64,000 nucleotides of DNA from Vibrio sp. 16 (lineage in GTDB: Bacteria > Pseudomonadota > Gammaproteobacteria > Enterobacterales > Vibrionaceae), in assembly GCF_963681195.1 (NCBI RefSeq), contig NZ_OY808997.1, forward strand, positions 2,914,001 to 2,978,000, in the 5' to 3' direction. Positions 1 to 8,870 of the stretch are shown piece after piece. Each line of letters starts with the position of its first letter. Within the stretch, counting starts at the first letter, position 1. The position numbers were made by a program, and so were the translations under genes. The notes under the pieces were generated by a model. That model saw only the letters and a list, made by a program, of their open reading frames with translations, had not been told where the DNA came from and ran no database searches.

Positions 1-1
1 C

Positions 2-1471
2 GTATCGCAGCGGGACTATTTTCAGTTTGCTTCGCAGCTAAAAGAGAACCAAGTTGGGGCATCAGAAATCGATCTGCAACGTGAAGGCGGCAACATCAGC
101 GTGCCTTATCAACCGACGTTGAGGTTGTTCACTCCCGTATTTGTCGATGGGGTGAAATATGGCTATTTGGTGGTCAATATTGATGTTTGGTATCTGGCTT
201 CGCGGCTTAACTACTCACCTGATGAAATTTTCAGACCTGAACTGATTGGTGAGAACGGCTTTTATCTTGCTAGTGGGAAGCAGAGCAAGCTGTTTGGGGA
301 TTTAATAGAAAGCAGGCAACACTACAATTTAGCTAAAGAGCTGCCAACGGCTTGGAGTGCCATGAAGGAGCAACCTTCAGGTCATTTGATCGAGAATGGT
401 ACCTTAGTGGTTTACAACGGCATTTCATTGACCCCGCATCAGAAGCTCTACTTAGTGATCCAAATGGGGCCCGAACAGATCGAAGCCTTGACTAAACGTG
501 ACGTCAGTGAGCTTGTTCAGCAAGCCATCTTGGTTGTCCTTTTGATGCTGGCTTTTGTTGTGCCTGCGACTTGGTTGGTGATGCACTACCGAAAGCGCAG
601 TATTGAAAGTCAACTCGCGAGAGCCGCACTCAGTGGGATGTCTGCTGTGATCATCTCTGACAGAAATCACCGTACCATAATGGTTAACGATGAGTTTGTG
701 CAATTGACTGGATTAACTCACTCTTCGGTCTCCTCAAAAAATACGTTGGCTAAACTGCTCGGTGATAAACAACTCGAGTTGATGTTAGAGATATTTGAAC
801 ATGTTGCTCGTGACCATTACTGGCAAGGCGAAGTGCTCTTTTCAAAACCCAATAGCGATGATGAAGTGACCGCAATACTCAGAATTCAAAGCGTGTTATC
901 GAAGTCTGGTCGCGTGAGTTACTACATTAGCTCATTGGTTGATATTACCGAGCGTAAGAAGCTTGAAGAGCGGCTGCGAATTCTGAGTGAAAAAGATGAA
1001 CTCACCCAACTTTGGAACCGACGCAAATTTGAATCTGAGCTGAGTAAATACGCGAAGTTGGTTGACCGCTATCCTCGCCAGACGACATGTTTAGCGCTGC
1101 TGGATATCGACCACTTCAAGCGTGTTAATGATCAGCAAGGTCATGATGAAGGCGATCGCGTAATCAAACGCGTCGGCGTTATTTTGCAAGACACGCTGCG
1201 AGATACTGACTTCGTTGCGCGAATTGGTGGCGAGGAGTTTGCGGTGATCTTACCGCATACCAGTCTTGCAGAAGCCGAAATGGCATTGAATCGACTGCGT
1301 GTTGCCGTTGAGATTGCACCGGACCTTTCTGTCACGATCAGTGCAGGGGTGACGGATTTGCTTGCGGACAGAACGCGCAGTTATAAGTGTGCCGATATCG
1401 CGCTTTACGAATCTAAGACGTTGGGACGTAATTTGGTCTCTGTTTGCAGTTCGTCAGAAGAAGTGGCATAA
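2..1471 (+). CDS. Membrane diguanylate cyclase (Cache-PAS-GGDEF), 5' end outside the window
   Basis: The reading frame is open to the left edge, so the start is missing; about 489 residues are visible. In order I see the distal part of a periplasmic Cache-like sensor region, a membrane segment near nt 521-586, a PAS domain (about nt 615-950) and a GGDEF domain. The active-site motif is GGEEF at nt 1226-1240. An RxxD inhibitory site lies five residues before it, so an active, product-inhibited cyclase making c-di-GMP is likely. The ligand of the sensor cannot be told. A hairpin terminator follows the stop codon directly. Confidence 0.9.
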   Translation, partial: VSQRDYFQFASQLKENQVGASEIDLQREGGNISVPYQPTLRLFTPVFVDGVKYGYLVVNIDVWYLASRLNYSPDEIFRPELIGENGFYLASGKQSKLFGDLIESRQHYNLAKELPTAWSAMKEQPSGHLIENGTLVVYNGISLTPHQKLYLVIQMGPEQIEALTKRDVSELVQQAILVVLLMLAFVVPATWLVMHYRKRSIESQLARAALSGMSAVIISDRNHRTIMVNDEFVQLTGLTHSSVSSKNTLAKLLGDKQLELMLEIFEHVARDHYWQGEVLFSKPNSDDEVTAILRIQSVLSKSGRVSYYISSLVDITERKKLEERLRILSEKDELTQLWNRRKFESELSKYAKLVDRYPRQTTCLALLDIDHFKRVNDQQGHDEGDRVIKRVGVILQDTLRDTDFVARIGGEEFAVILPHTSLAEAEMALNRLRVAVEIAPDLSVTISAGVTDLLADRTRSYKCADIALYESKTLGRNLVSVCSSSEEVA

Positions 1472-1502
1472 AAAAATCGAGCTGAAGTGCTCGATTTTTT
1501 TG
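1469..1502 (+). terminator. Bidirectional rho-independent terminator between the GGDEF gene and the GntR gene
   Basis: A stem of about 12 bp (arms 1471-1482 and 1489-1500) with a 6-nt loop has A-rich left and T-rich right flanks, so it can stop both convergent genes. Confidence 0.85.
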
Positions 1503-1514
1503 TATATGATTTGA

Positions 1515-2192
1515 TTACGCAGCTTGCTCAATCGCGCCTTGAATATGTGACATTGAGCGATTTAGATGATGCTCAAACACTTCCGTTGCTTTTTGAGTTT
1601 CTTTAGAAAGTACCAGCTTCATGATGCTTTCGTATTCATCGATGTTGAACATCTCTGAGCTTGAACCATTGGCCAACGCAAAATAGCGATAGCGTTTGAT
1701 TTGATTGATTAGATCAGTGAAAAAGTTCAGCATTTGCTTCGAAGTCGCCCCTTCAAGTAACGAAACATGGAATTGATGCTGACGTTCCTCCCATTCAGAC
1801 CAATCAAAGGTTTCTTGCACGTTTTTGATGCGAGAAAGTTTATGGAAAGAGGTCAAGACTTGCAGTTCCCAGTTCTCATCACCATGTTCAATCGCCTGCT
1901 TTAATAGCGCCGCCGCGACAAAACGTAGGCTTTGGTAGAGGTCGGTGAGCTCTTCGACGGTCACGGCCGCAACCCAACAACCTTTTTGAGGTTCAAGGTT
2001 GACGTAGTTACTCCAAGATAACTGAACTAAGGCTTCACGGATAGGAGATGCGCCAACGTTGTATTTGGCTTTGAGGTCTGCAACGACGAGTTTTTGTCCA
2101 GGTTTAAGTTCACCGCTTAAAATATCCAGATAAATCATCTTGGCGACTTTATCTGTCAATGTTGGGCTAGGCACAATCCAATCCTCACTCAC
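1515..2192 (-). CDS. GntR-family transcriptional regulator (FCD/FadR type)
   Basis: 225 residues. The N-terminal winged helix-turn-helix (about residues 10-75) carries the GntR-typical sequence GASPIREAL in the recognition region, followed by an all-helical FCD-type ligand-binding domain. Members of this subfamily respond to small organic acids and often repress neighbouring catabolic genes. No catabolic partner sits next to it: pykF is downstream on the same strand in map order but has its own leader and terminator. The effector and targets are unknown. Confidence 0.85.
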   Translation of the reverse strand: MSEDWIVPSPTLTDKVAKMIYLDILSGELKPGQKLVVADLKAKYNVGASPIREALVQLSWSNYVNLEPQKGCWVAAVTVEELTDLYQSLRFVAAALLKQAIEHGDENWELQVLTSFHKLSRIKNVQETFDWSEWEERQHQFHVSLLEGATSKQMLNFFTDLINQIKRYRYFALANGSSSEMFNIDEYESIMKLVLSKETQKATEVFEHHLNRSMSHIQGAIEQAA

Positions 2193-2293
2193 TGATAATA
2201 CTGATATACAACTAATTCCATTTAACGGTATGAAGTACCGCTAGCTGAATTTGATAATACAGCGTACCGAATATGGGAGCAAGCAGAATATAT

Positions 2294-2323
2294 AAAAAAA
2301 AGAGGGCGTTAGCCCTCTTTTTA
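2294..2323 (-). terminator. Rho-independent terminator of pykF
   Basis: GC-rich stem with arms agagggc/gccctct, a gtta loop, and an A-tract on the left that reads as a U-tract on the minus strand. It lies 27 nt past the pykF stop. The right flank is also T-rich. Confidence 0.85.
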
Positions 2324-2349
2324 TCAAATGGTAAGAAAGTGCTAGATTC

Positions 2350-3762
2350 TTATAGAACGTGTACTGACGCTGTGTTTGTTGTGCCTGAAGCGACTAGAGC
2401 ACCAGAAACCATAACCACGATATCGCCTTTTTTACCTAGACCAGATTCTAGAGCAAGCTCTTTACCTGCTACGTAGAATGCGTCAGTGCTGTCGATTGAT
2501 TCAACAACAACTGGAGTTACACCTTTAGTTAGAACTAGCTGTGCAGCAGTCTTAGTGTTAGTTGTTAGTGCTAGGATGTTTGCAGTTGGGAAGTACTTAC
2601 GTACTGAACGTGCAGACTTACCGCCTTCAGTTGCAACAACGATAAGTGGAGCAGCTAGTTTCTCAGCTGTGTCTACTGCGCCTTTACATACTGCTTCAGT
2701 GATGCGTAGACGTGGGCTGTCTAGACGAGAACCTAGCTCAGCTTTTAGAGCTGAATCAGTACGGTTCGCGATTTGAGCCATGATAGTTACTGCTTCAACT
2801 GGGTACTTACCTTTAGCAGTTTCACCAGAAAGCATTACTGCGTCAGTACCGTCCATTACAGCGTTAGCAACGTCGCCAGCTTCCGCACGAGTAGGACGTG
2901 GGTTGTTGATCATAGAATCAAGCATTTGAGTTGCAGTGATAACCATCTTACGTGCACGGTTACACTTCTCGATCATCATTTTCTGAGCGAAGATTACTTC
3001 TTCAGCTGGGATTTCAACACCTAGGTCACCACGAGCAACCATGATGCCGTCAGAAAGCTCTAGGATCTCGTCGAAGTTATCAACACCTTCTTGGTTTTCG
3101 ATCTTAGAGATGATGTGGATGTTCTCGCCGCCGTTTGCAGCAAGTACTTCACGGATTTCTTGAACGTCAGAAGCTTTACGGATGAAAGAAGCAGCTACGA
3201 AGTCAACGCCTTGCTCACAACCAAACTTAAGGTCGTTCTTATCTTTTTCAGATAGTGCAGGTAGGTTTACAGAAACGCCAGGAAGGTTAACACCTTTGTT
3301 TTCGCCTAGAGCACCGTTGTTAAGTACTTTACACTTAACTTCAGTTTCAGTTGTTGCGATCACTTCCATTTCGATTAGACCGTCGTCTACTAGGATAGTG
3401 TTACCAACGTTTAGGTCAGCCGCAAAGCCAGCGTAAGTTACAGCTACTTTGTCTTTGTTACCCACAACTGAGATGTCAGTTGTGAATGTGAATTCTTGAC
3501 CAGCTACTAGATCAACGTCGTCGCCGTTTTCTAGTTTGATCGTACGGATTTCAGGACCTTTAGTGTCTAGAAGGATTGCAAGTTGCTTACCAGACTCTTC
3601 CATCACTTTGCGGAAGTTCGCGATACGAGTGCCGTGCTCTTCGTAGTCACCGTGAGAGAAGTTCAGGCGCATTACGTTCATGCCTGCGTTTACTAGCTCA
3701 GTTAGCTTCTCTACAGATTCAGTTTTAGGGCCAATCGTACATACGATTTTGGTCTTTTTCAT
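2350..3762 (-). CDS. pykF: Pyruvate kinase I (fructose-1,6-bisphosphate-activated type)
   Basis: 470 residues, the length of E. coli PykF. It converts phosphoenolpyruvate and ADP to pyruvate and ATP in glycolysis, as a cytosolic tetramer. Visible motifs are the N-terminal CTIGPKTE, the catalytic lid region with MRLNFSHG, the phosphate/metal region GDLGVEIP, and the signature around [10 protein letters not shown] Shine-Dalgarno GGAGAG sits about 10 nt before ATG. The gene is monocistronic, with its own terminator. Its leader contains a 9-bp inverted repeat (3827-3869), described separately. Confidence 0.97.
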   Translation of the reverse strand: MKKTKIVCTIGPKTESVEKLTELVNAGMNVMRLNFSHGDYEEHGTRIANFRKVMEESGKQLAILLDTKGPEIRTIKLENGDDVDLVAGQEFTFTTDISVVGNKDKVAVTYAGFAADLNVGNTILVDDGLIEMEVIATTETEVKCKVLNNGALGENKGVNLPGVSVNLPALSEKDKNDLKFGCEQGVDFVAASFIRKASDVQEIREVLAANGGENIHIISKIENQEGVDNFDEILELSDGIMVARGDLGVEIPAEEVIFAQKMMIEKCNRARKMVITATQMLDSMINNPRPTRAEAGDVANAVMDGTDAVMLSGETAKGKYPVEAVTIMAQIANRTDSALKAELGSRLDSPRLRITEAVCKGAVDTAEKLAAPLIVVATEGGKSARSVRKYFPTANILALTTNTKTAAQLVLTKGVTPVVVESIDSTDAFYVAGKELALESGLGKKGDIVVMVSGALVASGTTNTASVHVL

Positions 3763-3826
3763 GGAAGATACTCTCCGGTCAATAATAGTTACAATTTGAA
3801 AGTTGTTAATCTTGTGGAAGTCTCAA

Positions 3827-3869
3827 CAGTTTACCGAGCATTTTGTGCCTGCTTTTTACAGGTAAACTG
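3827..3869 (-). repeat. Inverted repeat in the pykF leader
   Basis: A perfect 9-bp inverted repeat, cagtttacc (3827-3835) and ggtaaactg (3861-3869), encloses a smaller cctg/cagg hairpin. It lies 65-107 nt upstream of the pykF start. It could be an operator or a leader structure; the sequence does not decide. Confidence 0.5.
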
Positions 3870-4130
3870 ACAAAATTCATGTGACTTCAAAACTGAAAGT
3901 CTTTCACCAAGTTTAGTCATTTTCTGACCAATCTGGTGCGCTATTATTCAGCATTTATGTGACTAACCTAGGATATACGCAGTTAGTTGCAAAAAAATAA
4001 CGTTCAATTCTGTAATTTTTTTTCTTTTAGGTGGCGCATTCTACCACCGAATGATTTCAATATCACTGCTTAAGAATTGTCTTAGGACAAGGTTTTATCG
4101 CTATTTATTAATTTTTTGGATCGAAATAAA

Positions 4131-4172
4131 TGGACTTAAATCTTTCGACTTGACTATAATAACTTTCACTTC
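4131..4172 (+). promoter_or_regulatory. Promoter of the DeoR-type regulator with flanking CTTTC repeats
   Basis: A consensus TATAAT at 4155-4160 has tggact 18 bp upstream as a weak -35. Two similar pentamer-led repeats, ctttcgactt (from 4142) and ctttcacttc (from 4163), flank the -10 box with a 21-bp period, about two helical turns. AgaR-type DeoR regulators bind repeated CTTTC elements (family knowledge from memory), so autoregulation is a plausible inference. Confidence 0.5.
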
Positions 4173-4194
4173 GAAACTTTTAAGTAATCAATAA

Positions 4195-4956
4195 ATGTCG
4201 AAACGAAACACTCAGCTAAGAAGACACGCGATTTCCAATTTGGTGAATGAGAAAGGTGAGGTCAGTGTTGAAGAGCTATCGGTTCAGTTTTCAACTTCTG
4301 AAGTCACGATACGAAAGGATCTTGCTTCTCTTGAAAAAAATGGTCAGTTACTGCGTCGTTACGGTGGCGCGATTGCATTACCAAAAGAAGTGGTCAACGA
4401 CGAATTGAGCCAACATGTTTCGATTCGTAAGAATGAACTTGCTGAAGCAGCCGCTAAATTGATTCGTGAACACAATCGCATAGTGATCGATAGTGGCAGC
4501 ACGACAGGGGCACTGATTAAGCAACTCGATGGAATGCGTGGCCTTGTGGTGATGACCAATTCGCTCACCGTGGCAAATGCGCTGAATGAACTCGAGAGTG
4601 AGCCCACTTTGCTGATGACTGGCGGGACATGGGATGCGCACTCGGAGTCGTTTCAGGGGCAAGTCGCCGAATCTGTTCTAAGATCGTATGACTTCGACCA
4701 ACTCTTTATTGGGGCTGATGGCGTTGACTTGGAGCGCGGTACTACGACTTTTAATGAGTTAGTCGGCTTAAGCAAAGTGATGGCAGAAGTGTCACGAGAA
4801 GTCATTGTTATGGTCGAATCTGAAAAGATCGGCCGAAAGATCCCTAACTTGGAACTGGCTTGGGACAGCGTCGATATTTTAATTACTAACAAAGATTTAG
4901 AACCAGAATCTAAGCAAGTTATTGAGTCGCATGGCGTCACAGTGATTTGCGCTTAA
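4195..4956 (+). CDS. DeoR/AgaR-family transcriptional regulator upstream of glmS
   Basis: 253 residues. The N-terminal DeoR helix-turn-helix (about residues 5-58) includes VEELSVQFSTSEVTIRKDL, followed by the DeoR sugar-phosphate sensor domain with the conserved IDSGSTT loop and a GADGVD segment. The family senses phosphorylated sugars and usually represses. It lies 83 bp upstream of glmS on the same strand with no terminator between, so I infer a shared transcript and control of amino-sugar metabolism. The exact effector (perhaps glucosamine-6-phosphate) is a guess. Confidence 0.85.
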   Translation: MSKRNTQLRRHAISNLVNEKGEVSVEELSVQFSTSEVTIRKDLASLEKNGQLLRRYGGAIALPKEVVNDELSQHVSIRKNELAEAAAKLIREHNRIVIDSGSTTGALIKQLDGMRGLVVMTNSLTVANALNELESEPTLLMTGGTWDAHSESFQGQVAESVLRSYDFDQLFIGADGVDLERGTTTFNELVGLSKVMAEVSREVIVMVESEKIGRKIPNLELAWDSVDILITNKDLEPESKQVIESHGVTVICA

Positions 4957-5039
4957 AGCAAAAATTATCAACAAATATTAACCGATCCGCTTTTGGCTTT
5001 GCTTGTTGCCACTCGGAAAATTAAATTGGAGTTACCATT

Positions 5040-6872
5040 ATGTGTGGAATCGTCGGTGCTGTTGCACAACGAGATGTCGCTGAAATTTTAGTAGAAGGAT
5101 TACGTCGCTTAGAGTACCGCGGTTATGACTCGGCAGGGGTTGCGATCGTTGATCACGAATCGAACCTAACGCGTATTCGTCGCCTCGGTAAAGTACAAGA
5201 GCTCGCGGATGCCGTCGATTCAGCGCAAGTTGTGGGTGGAACAGGCATTGCTCACACGCGCTGGGCAACACACGGCGAACCTTCAGAAGTGAACGCACAC
5301 CCACATATGTCAGGTGACATCGCAGTGGTACACAACGGTATTATCGAAAACCACGAAGAGCTACGTGAATTGCTGCAATCTCGCGGTTACGTATTTGAAT
5401 CTCAAACCGATACGGAAGTTATCGCTCACCTGGTGGAGTGGGAACTTCGCACGTCAGAAACACTGCTTGAAGCGGTACAAAAAACAGCAAAACAACTGGA
5501 AGGTGCATACGGCACGGTAGCGCTGGATCGTAACGATCCTTCCCGCATCGTTGTTGCTCGTTCTGGTAGCCCAATCGTGATTGGTTTTGGTGTGGGTGAA
5601 AATTTCCTGGCATCTGACCAACTTGCGCTACTGAACGTAACACGCCGTTTCATGTACCTCGAAGAAGGTGATGTTGCTGAGATCACTCGTCGTGAAGTAA
5701 CAGTATTTGATGCAACAGGTGAGCGTGTAGAACGTGAAATTACGGAATCAAACGCTGAGCACGATGCGGGTGACAAAGGTCAGTACCGTCACTTCATGCA
5801 GAAAGAGATCTACGAGCAACCAACGGCGCTGATCAACACAATGGAAGGTCGCCTTACTGCGGATTCTGTTGTTACAGAAGCTATTGGTGTGAACGCGACA
5901 GAAATTCTAAGCAAAGTTGAGCATGTACAGATCGTGGCATGTGGTACGTCTTACAACGCGGGTATGACAGCGCGTTACTGGTTTGAAGACATTGCTGGCG
6001 TGAGCTGTGACGTAGAAATCGCGTCTGAATTCCGTTACCGCAAGTTTGTGACGCGTCCAAACAGCCTATTGATCACGCTTTCTCAATCTGGTGAAACCGC
6101 CGATACGTTAGCAGCGCTTCGCCTAGCAAAAGAGAAGGGTTACATGGCGGCAATGACCATCTGTAACGTAGCGGGCTCTTCTTTGGTTCGTGAGTCTGAC
6201 TTTGCATTTATGACTCGCGCGGGTGTGGAAATCGGTGTGGCATCAACCAAAGCCTTCACGACTCAGCTTTCTGCACTACTGATGCTGGTAACTGCTCTTG
6301 GTAAGCAACAAAACCGCATCAGCAAAGAGAAAGAAAAAGAGATCGTAGAAGCGCTTCACGCTCTGCCGAAACAAATCAACGCAGCGCTCTCTTTCGAAAA
6401 AGAGATCGAAGCACTCGCACCAGACTTTGCTGATAAACATCACACACTATTCCTAGGTCGTGGTGAGTTCTACCCAATCGCGATGGAAGCGTCTCTAAAA
6501 CTGAAAGAGATCTCTTACATTCACGCAGAAGCGTACGCAGCGGGTGAACTGAAACACGGTCCTTTAGCGTTGATCGATGCAGATATGCCCGTAGTGGTTG
6601 TTGCACCAAGCAACGATCTTCTAGAGAAGCTGAAATCAAACGTTGAAGAAGTACGTGCGCGTGGCGGTCTGCTTTACGTATTCGCAGATGCGGACGCAGG
6701 CTTCGAAGGTGATGAGACCATGAAGATCATCACCATGCCACACGTGAGTGAAATCACAGCAGCGATCTACTACACCATCCCAATGCAGCTACTGTCTTAC
6801 TACGTAGCATTGATCAAAGGTACGGACGTAGACCAACCTCGTAACCTAGCGAAAGCGGTAACGGTTGAGTAA
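5040..6872 (+). CDS. glmS: Glutamine-fructose-6-phosphate aminotransferase (isomerizing)
   Basis: 610 residues, matching the family. It makes glucosamine-6-phosphate from fructose-6-phosphate and glutamine, the first step to UDP-GlcNAc for peptidoglycan and LPS. The start MCGIVGA places the glutaminase nucleophile Cys right after Met. The class II amidotransferase domain is followed by two SIS isomerase domains ([17 protein letters not shown]) and the conserved C-terminus ending in AVTVE. TGGAG lies before the ATG. It probably forms an operon with the upstream DeoR-type regulator. I see no glmS ribozyme in the 83-nt spacer, as expected outside Gram-positives. Confidence 0.97.
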   Translation: MCGIVGAVAQRDVAEILVEGLRRLEYRGYDSAGVAIVDHESNLTRIRRLGKVQELADAVDSAQVVGGTGIAHTRWATHGEPSEVNAHPHMSGDIAVVHNGIIENHEELRELLQSRGYVFESQTDTEVIAHLVEWELRTSETLLEAVQKTAKQLEGAYGTVALDRNDPSRIVVARSGSPIVIGFGVGENFLASDQLALLNVTRRFMYLEEGDVAEITRREVTVFDATGERVEREITESNAEHDAGDKGQYRHFMQKEIYEQPTALINTMEGRLTADSVVTEAIGVNATEILSKVEHVQIVACGTSYNAGMTARYWFEDIAGVSCDVEIASEFRYRKFVTRPNSLLITLSQSGETADTLAALRLAKEKGYMAAMTICNVAGSSLVRESDFAFMTRAGVEIGVASTKAFTTQLSALLMLVTALGKQQNRISKEKEKEIVEALHALPKQINAALSFEKEIEALAPDFADKHHTLFLGRGEFYPIAMEASLKLKEISYIHAEAYAAGELKHGPLALIDADMPVVVVAPSNDLLEKLKSNVEEVRARGGLLYVFADADAGFEGDETMKIITMPHVSEITAAIYYTIPMQLLSYYVALIKGTDVDQPRNLAKAVTVE

Positions 6873-6891
6873 TTGTGATATAACTCGATTT

Positions 6892-6918
6892 AGCCGAGGC
6901 TTTGTCCTCGGCTTTTTT
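6892..6918 (+). terminator. Rho-independent terminator of glmS
   Basis: Arms agccgagg (6892-6899) and cctcggct (6906-6913), followed by a run of six T, 20 nt after the glmS stop. Confidence 0.9.
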
Positions 6919-7016
6919 GTCTCTGGGGAAATGAATCAAGCGCTTAGCGATATGTTTGAGGTGATTGACTGCTATGATTTATCGGTTTGCTAGAGGCGTT
7001 GCGATAGGAAGTGGCG

Positions 7017-7547
7017 TTAGAATGGGCTCTCTTTGTTGAGTTCGTTACAAATCTCAACAATCGCAAGTGAGAGCCCTGATTTTATGATCTGCTGCTGTCG
7101 TTGCAGTTGAAGTTGATAAAACTCGAGGTCAATGTCGTCGTCAGGTTCGGTCACTTCCAACTGAACCATTCCCATTTTACTTGCCAAGTTGAGCTTCTTA
7201 ATCGGTTCTAACACGTTTGGATCGGTGAATTCATAATCGGAGGTATCACTGTTTAACGTGTTCTTTATTTTGATTATGTCTTCGATGTCGTGATAAACCT
7301 GGTTGGGAAGTACCCCTAAACCAAAAAGTAGTTTTAGGCGGACAGAAAGATCACCAAGTGGACCTGTGTCATGGAGTAATGGACCAACCACAGATTGCAC
7401 AGCGAAGTTATCTTTTTGGAAAATTCTCTGCATTAATGCGTCGATCGACTCATTAAATACGTCAACGGTAGCGATAAAAAAACCGCGTACCGAAGGGGCG
7501 CTATTTAATCGTTCGATAATCTCGGTTTCATTGATAGTGTCTACCAT
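7017..7547 (-). CDS. mtlR: Mannitol operon repressor family protein
   Basis: 176 residues of the all-helical MtlR family. It is the last gene of mtlA-mtlD-mtlR, 61 nt after mtlD, the order known from V. cholerae and E. coli. E. coli MtlR is a repressor without a classical DNA-binding domain; the mechanism is not evident from the sequence here either. The spacer after mtlD holds a small hairpin (ggagg/cctcc arms near 7575-7600) that could alter expression of mtlR relative to mtlD. Confidence 0.88.
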   Translation of the reverse strand: MVDTINETEIIERLNSAPSVRGFFIATVDVFNESIDALMQRIFQKDNFAVQSVVGPLLHDTGPLGDLSVRLKLLFGLGVLPNQVYHDIEDIIKIKNTLNSDTSDYEFTDPNVLEPIKKLNLASKMGMVQLEVTEPDDDIDLEFYQLQLQRQQQIIKSGLSLAIVEICNELNKESPF

Positions 7548-7608
7548 ATACTGAACTAAATTGCTGTTAGTGAGGGAGGAGTCCGCAAACCCCTCCTTGA
7601 ATGTTTTA

Positions 7609-8757
7609 TTATAATGTTTCGAAAATGGATTCGATTTTTGCCACTTCGAGACTCTCTTCCGCTAGCCCAGTGTATTTTGCTAGCGTCTGCTTCACACCCA
7701 CTTCTTTTAATGAGGTTTGCAGTTCTACTGCTTGTGGGTCGGTGTCGTTAGTGTACTTCAATGCAGCGGCAATGCCTTTCAAAAGTGTTTGATTTTCAGT
7801 GCCATACTCAATTGTACCGAGTAACGGCTTCACTAATCTATCGTTGGCACCTAATTTGCGAATTGGTTGACGGCCTACACGGTCAACTTCATCAACTAAG
7901 AATGGGTTAGCGAAACGACCTAGGATCTTTTCGATGTACGCATTGTGCATGTCGGGATCAAAGCCGTAGCGTTTGATCAGTACTTCTCCACTTTCTTGCA
8001 TCGCCTGTTTCACTTCAGCGTGAATGCTTGGATCTTCAATCGCTTCACGAATGGTGCGATGGCCTTTCAAGCAACCTAGGTAAGCGGTAATGCAGTGACC
8101 GGTATTGAGTGTGAACAGCTTACGCTCTACAAACGCCATTAGGTTGTTGGTTTTTTCCATGCCTGCGATGTCAGGGATTTCGCCCTTGAATTGCTGTTCA
8201 TCCACAATCCATTCGCTAAAGCTTTCTACCGTCACTTCTAGTGGATCATCGTTCGCCGCTTCTGCTGGTGGCACGATGCGGTCTACCGCTGAATCGACAA
8301 AGCCAACGAGCTCGTCTGCTTTTGCGTGCAATGATCCATCTAAGTGTTTGTACACTTCACCTTTGAGGTGTGTGGTGCCACGAACCATGTTTTCACACGC
8401 GATGATGTTCAATGGTTTATCGTTACCTGCTGCAAAGCGTTTAGCAATGCCGGTAGCGATGGTTTTTGCAATGATGTCCAGTACGTTAGGGCCAACCGCT
8501 GTTGTTACCAAGTCGGTTTTTACAATGCGGTCGATGACATCTTCACTGGCTGAGTTAACCGCGGTGACGTGAGTTACTGTGTCGATTTGGCACTCAGTAC
8601 CGACCACTTTTACTTTGTATTCTTGCTTGTGGCTCAGCTGATCGACGAGTGGTGCATCAACGTCTGCAAATGTCACCTCGACTTCCGCGTCTGCTAATAG
8701 TTTACCGATGAAGCCACGACCAATGTTACCTGCGCCAAAATGAACTGCGTTTTTCAT
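7609..8757 (-). CDS. mtlD: Mannitol-1-phosphate 5-dehydrogenase
   Basis: 382 residues, full length. It oxidises mannitol-1-phosphate, delivered by MtlA, to fructose-6-phosphate with NAD+. The N-terminal Rossmann loop [11 protein letters not shown] is at residues 8-18, and a mannitol dehydrogenase C-terminal domain follows, with the conserved GHCITAYLG region near the active site. It is the second gene of the mannitol operon, 113 nt after mtlA; that spacer contains strong hairpins which may process or protect the mtlA message. Confidence 0.97.
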   Translation of the reverse strand: MKNAVHFGAGNIGRGFIGKLLADAEVEVTFADVDAPLVDQLSHKQEYKVKVVGTECQIDTVTHVTAVNSASEDVIDRIVKTDLVTTAVGPNVLDIIAKTIATGIAKRFAAGNDKPLNIIACENMVRGTTHLKGEVYKHLDGSLHAKADELVGFVDSAVDRIVPPAEAANDDPLEVTVESFSEWIVDEQQFKGEIPDIAGMEKTNNLMAFVERKLFTLNTGHCITAYLGCLKGHRTIREAIEDPSIHAEVKQAMQESGEVLIKRYGFDPDMHNAYIEKILGRFANPFLVDEVDRVGRQPIRKLGANDRLVKPLLGTIEYGTENQTLLKGIAAALKYTNDTDPQAVELQTSLKEVGVKQTLAKYTGLAEESLEVAKIESIFETL

Positions 8758-8841
8758 AGTTCTTACCTACCAATGTCTGAAATGTTGACTAAACGAATTT
8801 AGGGTGAGGCCAACCGCATAGGGGGTGACAGCTGACCTCGG

Positions 8842-8857
8842 TTTGCTCAGGAGCAAA
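8842..8857 (-). repeat. Hairpin in the mtlA-mtlD spacer
   Basis: A perfect inverted repeat, tttgctc/gagcaaa with a 2-nt centre, lies right after the mtlA stop codon. A further gaggtc/ggcctc-like pairing is possible downstream. There is no U-tract, so it looks like an mRNA stability or processing element rather than a terminator. Confidence 0.5.
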
Positions 8858-8870
8858 TTAAAGGGAGTGA

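Larger units (their letters stand above)
3763..4194. other. 432-bp divergent intergenic region between pykF and the DeoR-type regulator
   Basis: AT-rich region with no open reading frame of note. It must hold the promoters of pykF (leftward) and of the regulator-glmS unit (rightward). I see the inverted repeat at 3827-3869, a T-tract near 4018-4027, and a -10 box at 4155-4160. I could not identify a convincing Cra or CRP site by eye. Confidence 0.6.

Noticed and set aside
452..703. Open frame on the minus strand inside the GGDEF gene
   Set aside because: It is antisense to a clear domain-bearing gene, has no ribosome site and no family features.
4957..5039. glmS ribozyme or riboswitch before glmS
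   Set aside because: The 83-nt spacer is too short and lacks the expected pseudoknot elements; glmS ribozymes are a Gram-positive feature.
8105..8572. 155-codon plus-strand open frame inside mtlD
   Set aside because: It is antisense to a conserved enzyme; composition is serine/threonine-rich as expected from reading a coding strand backwards.
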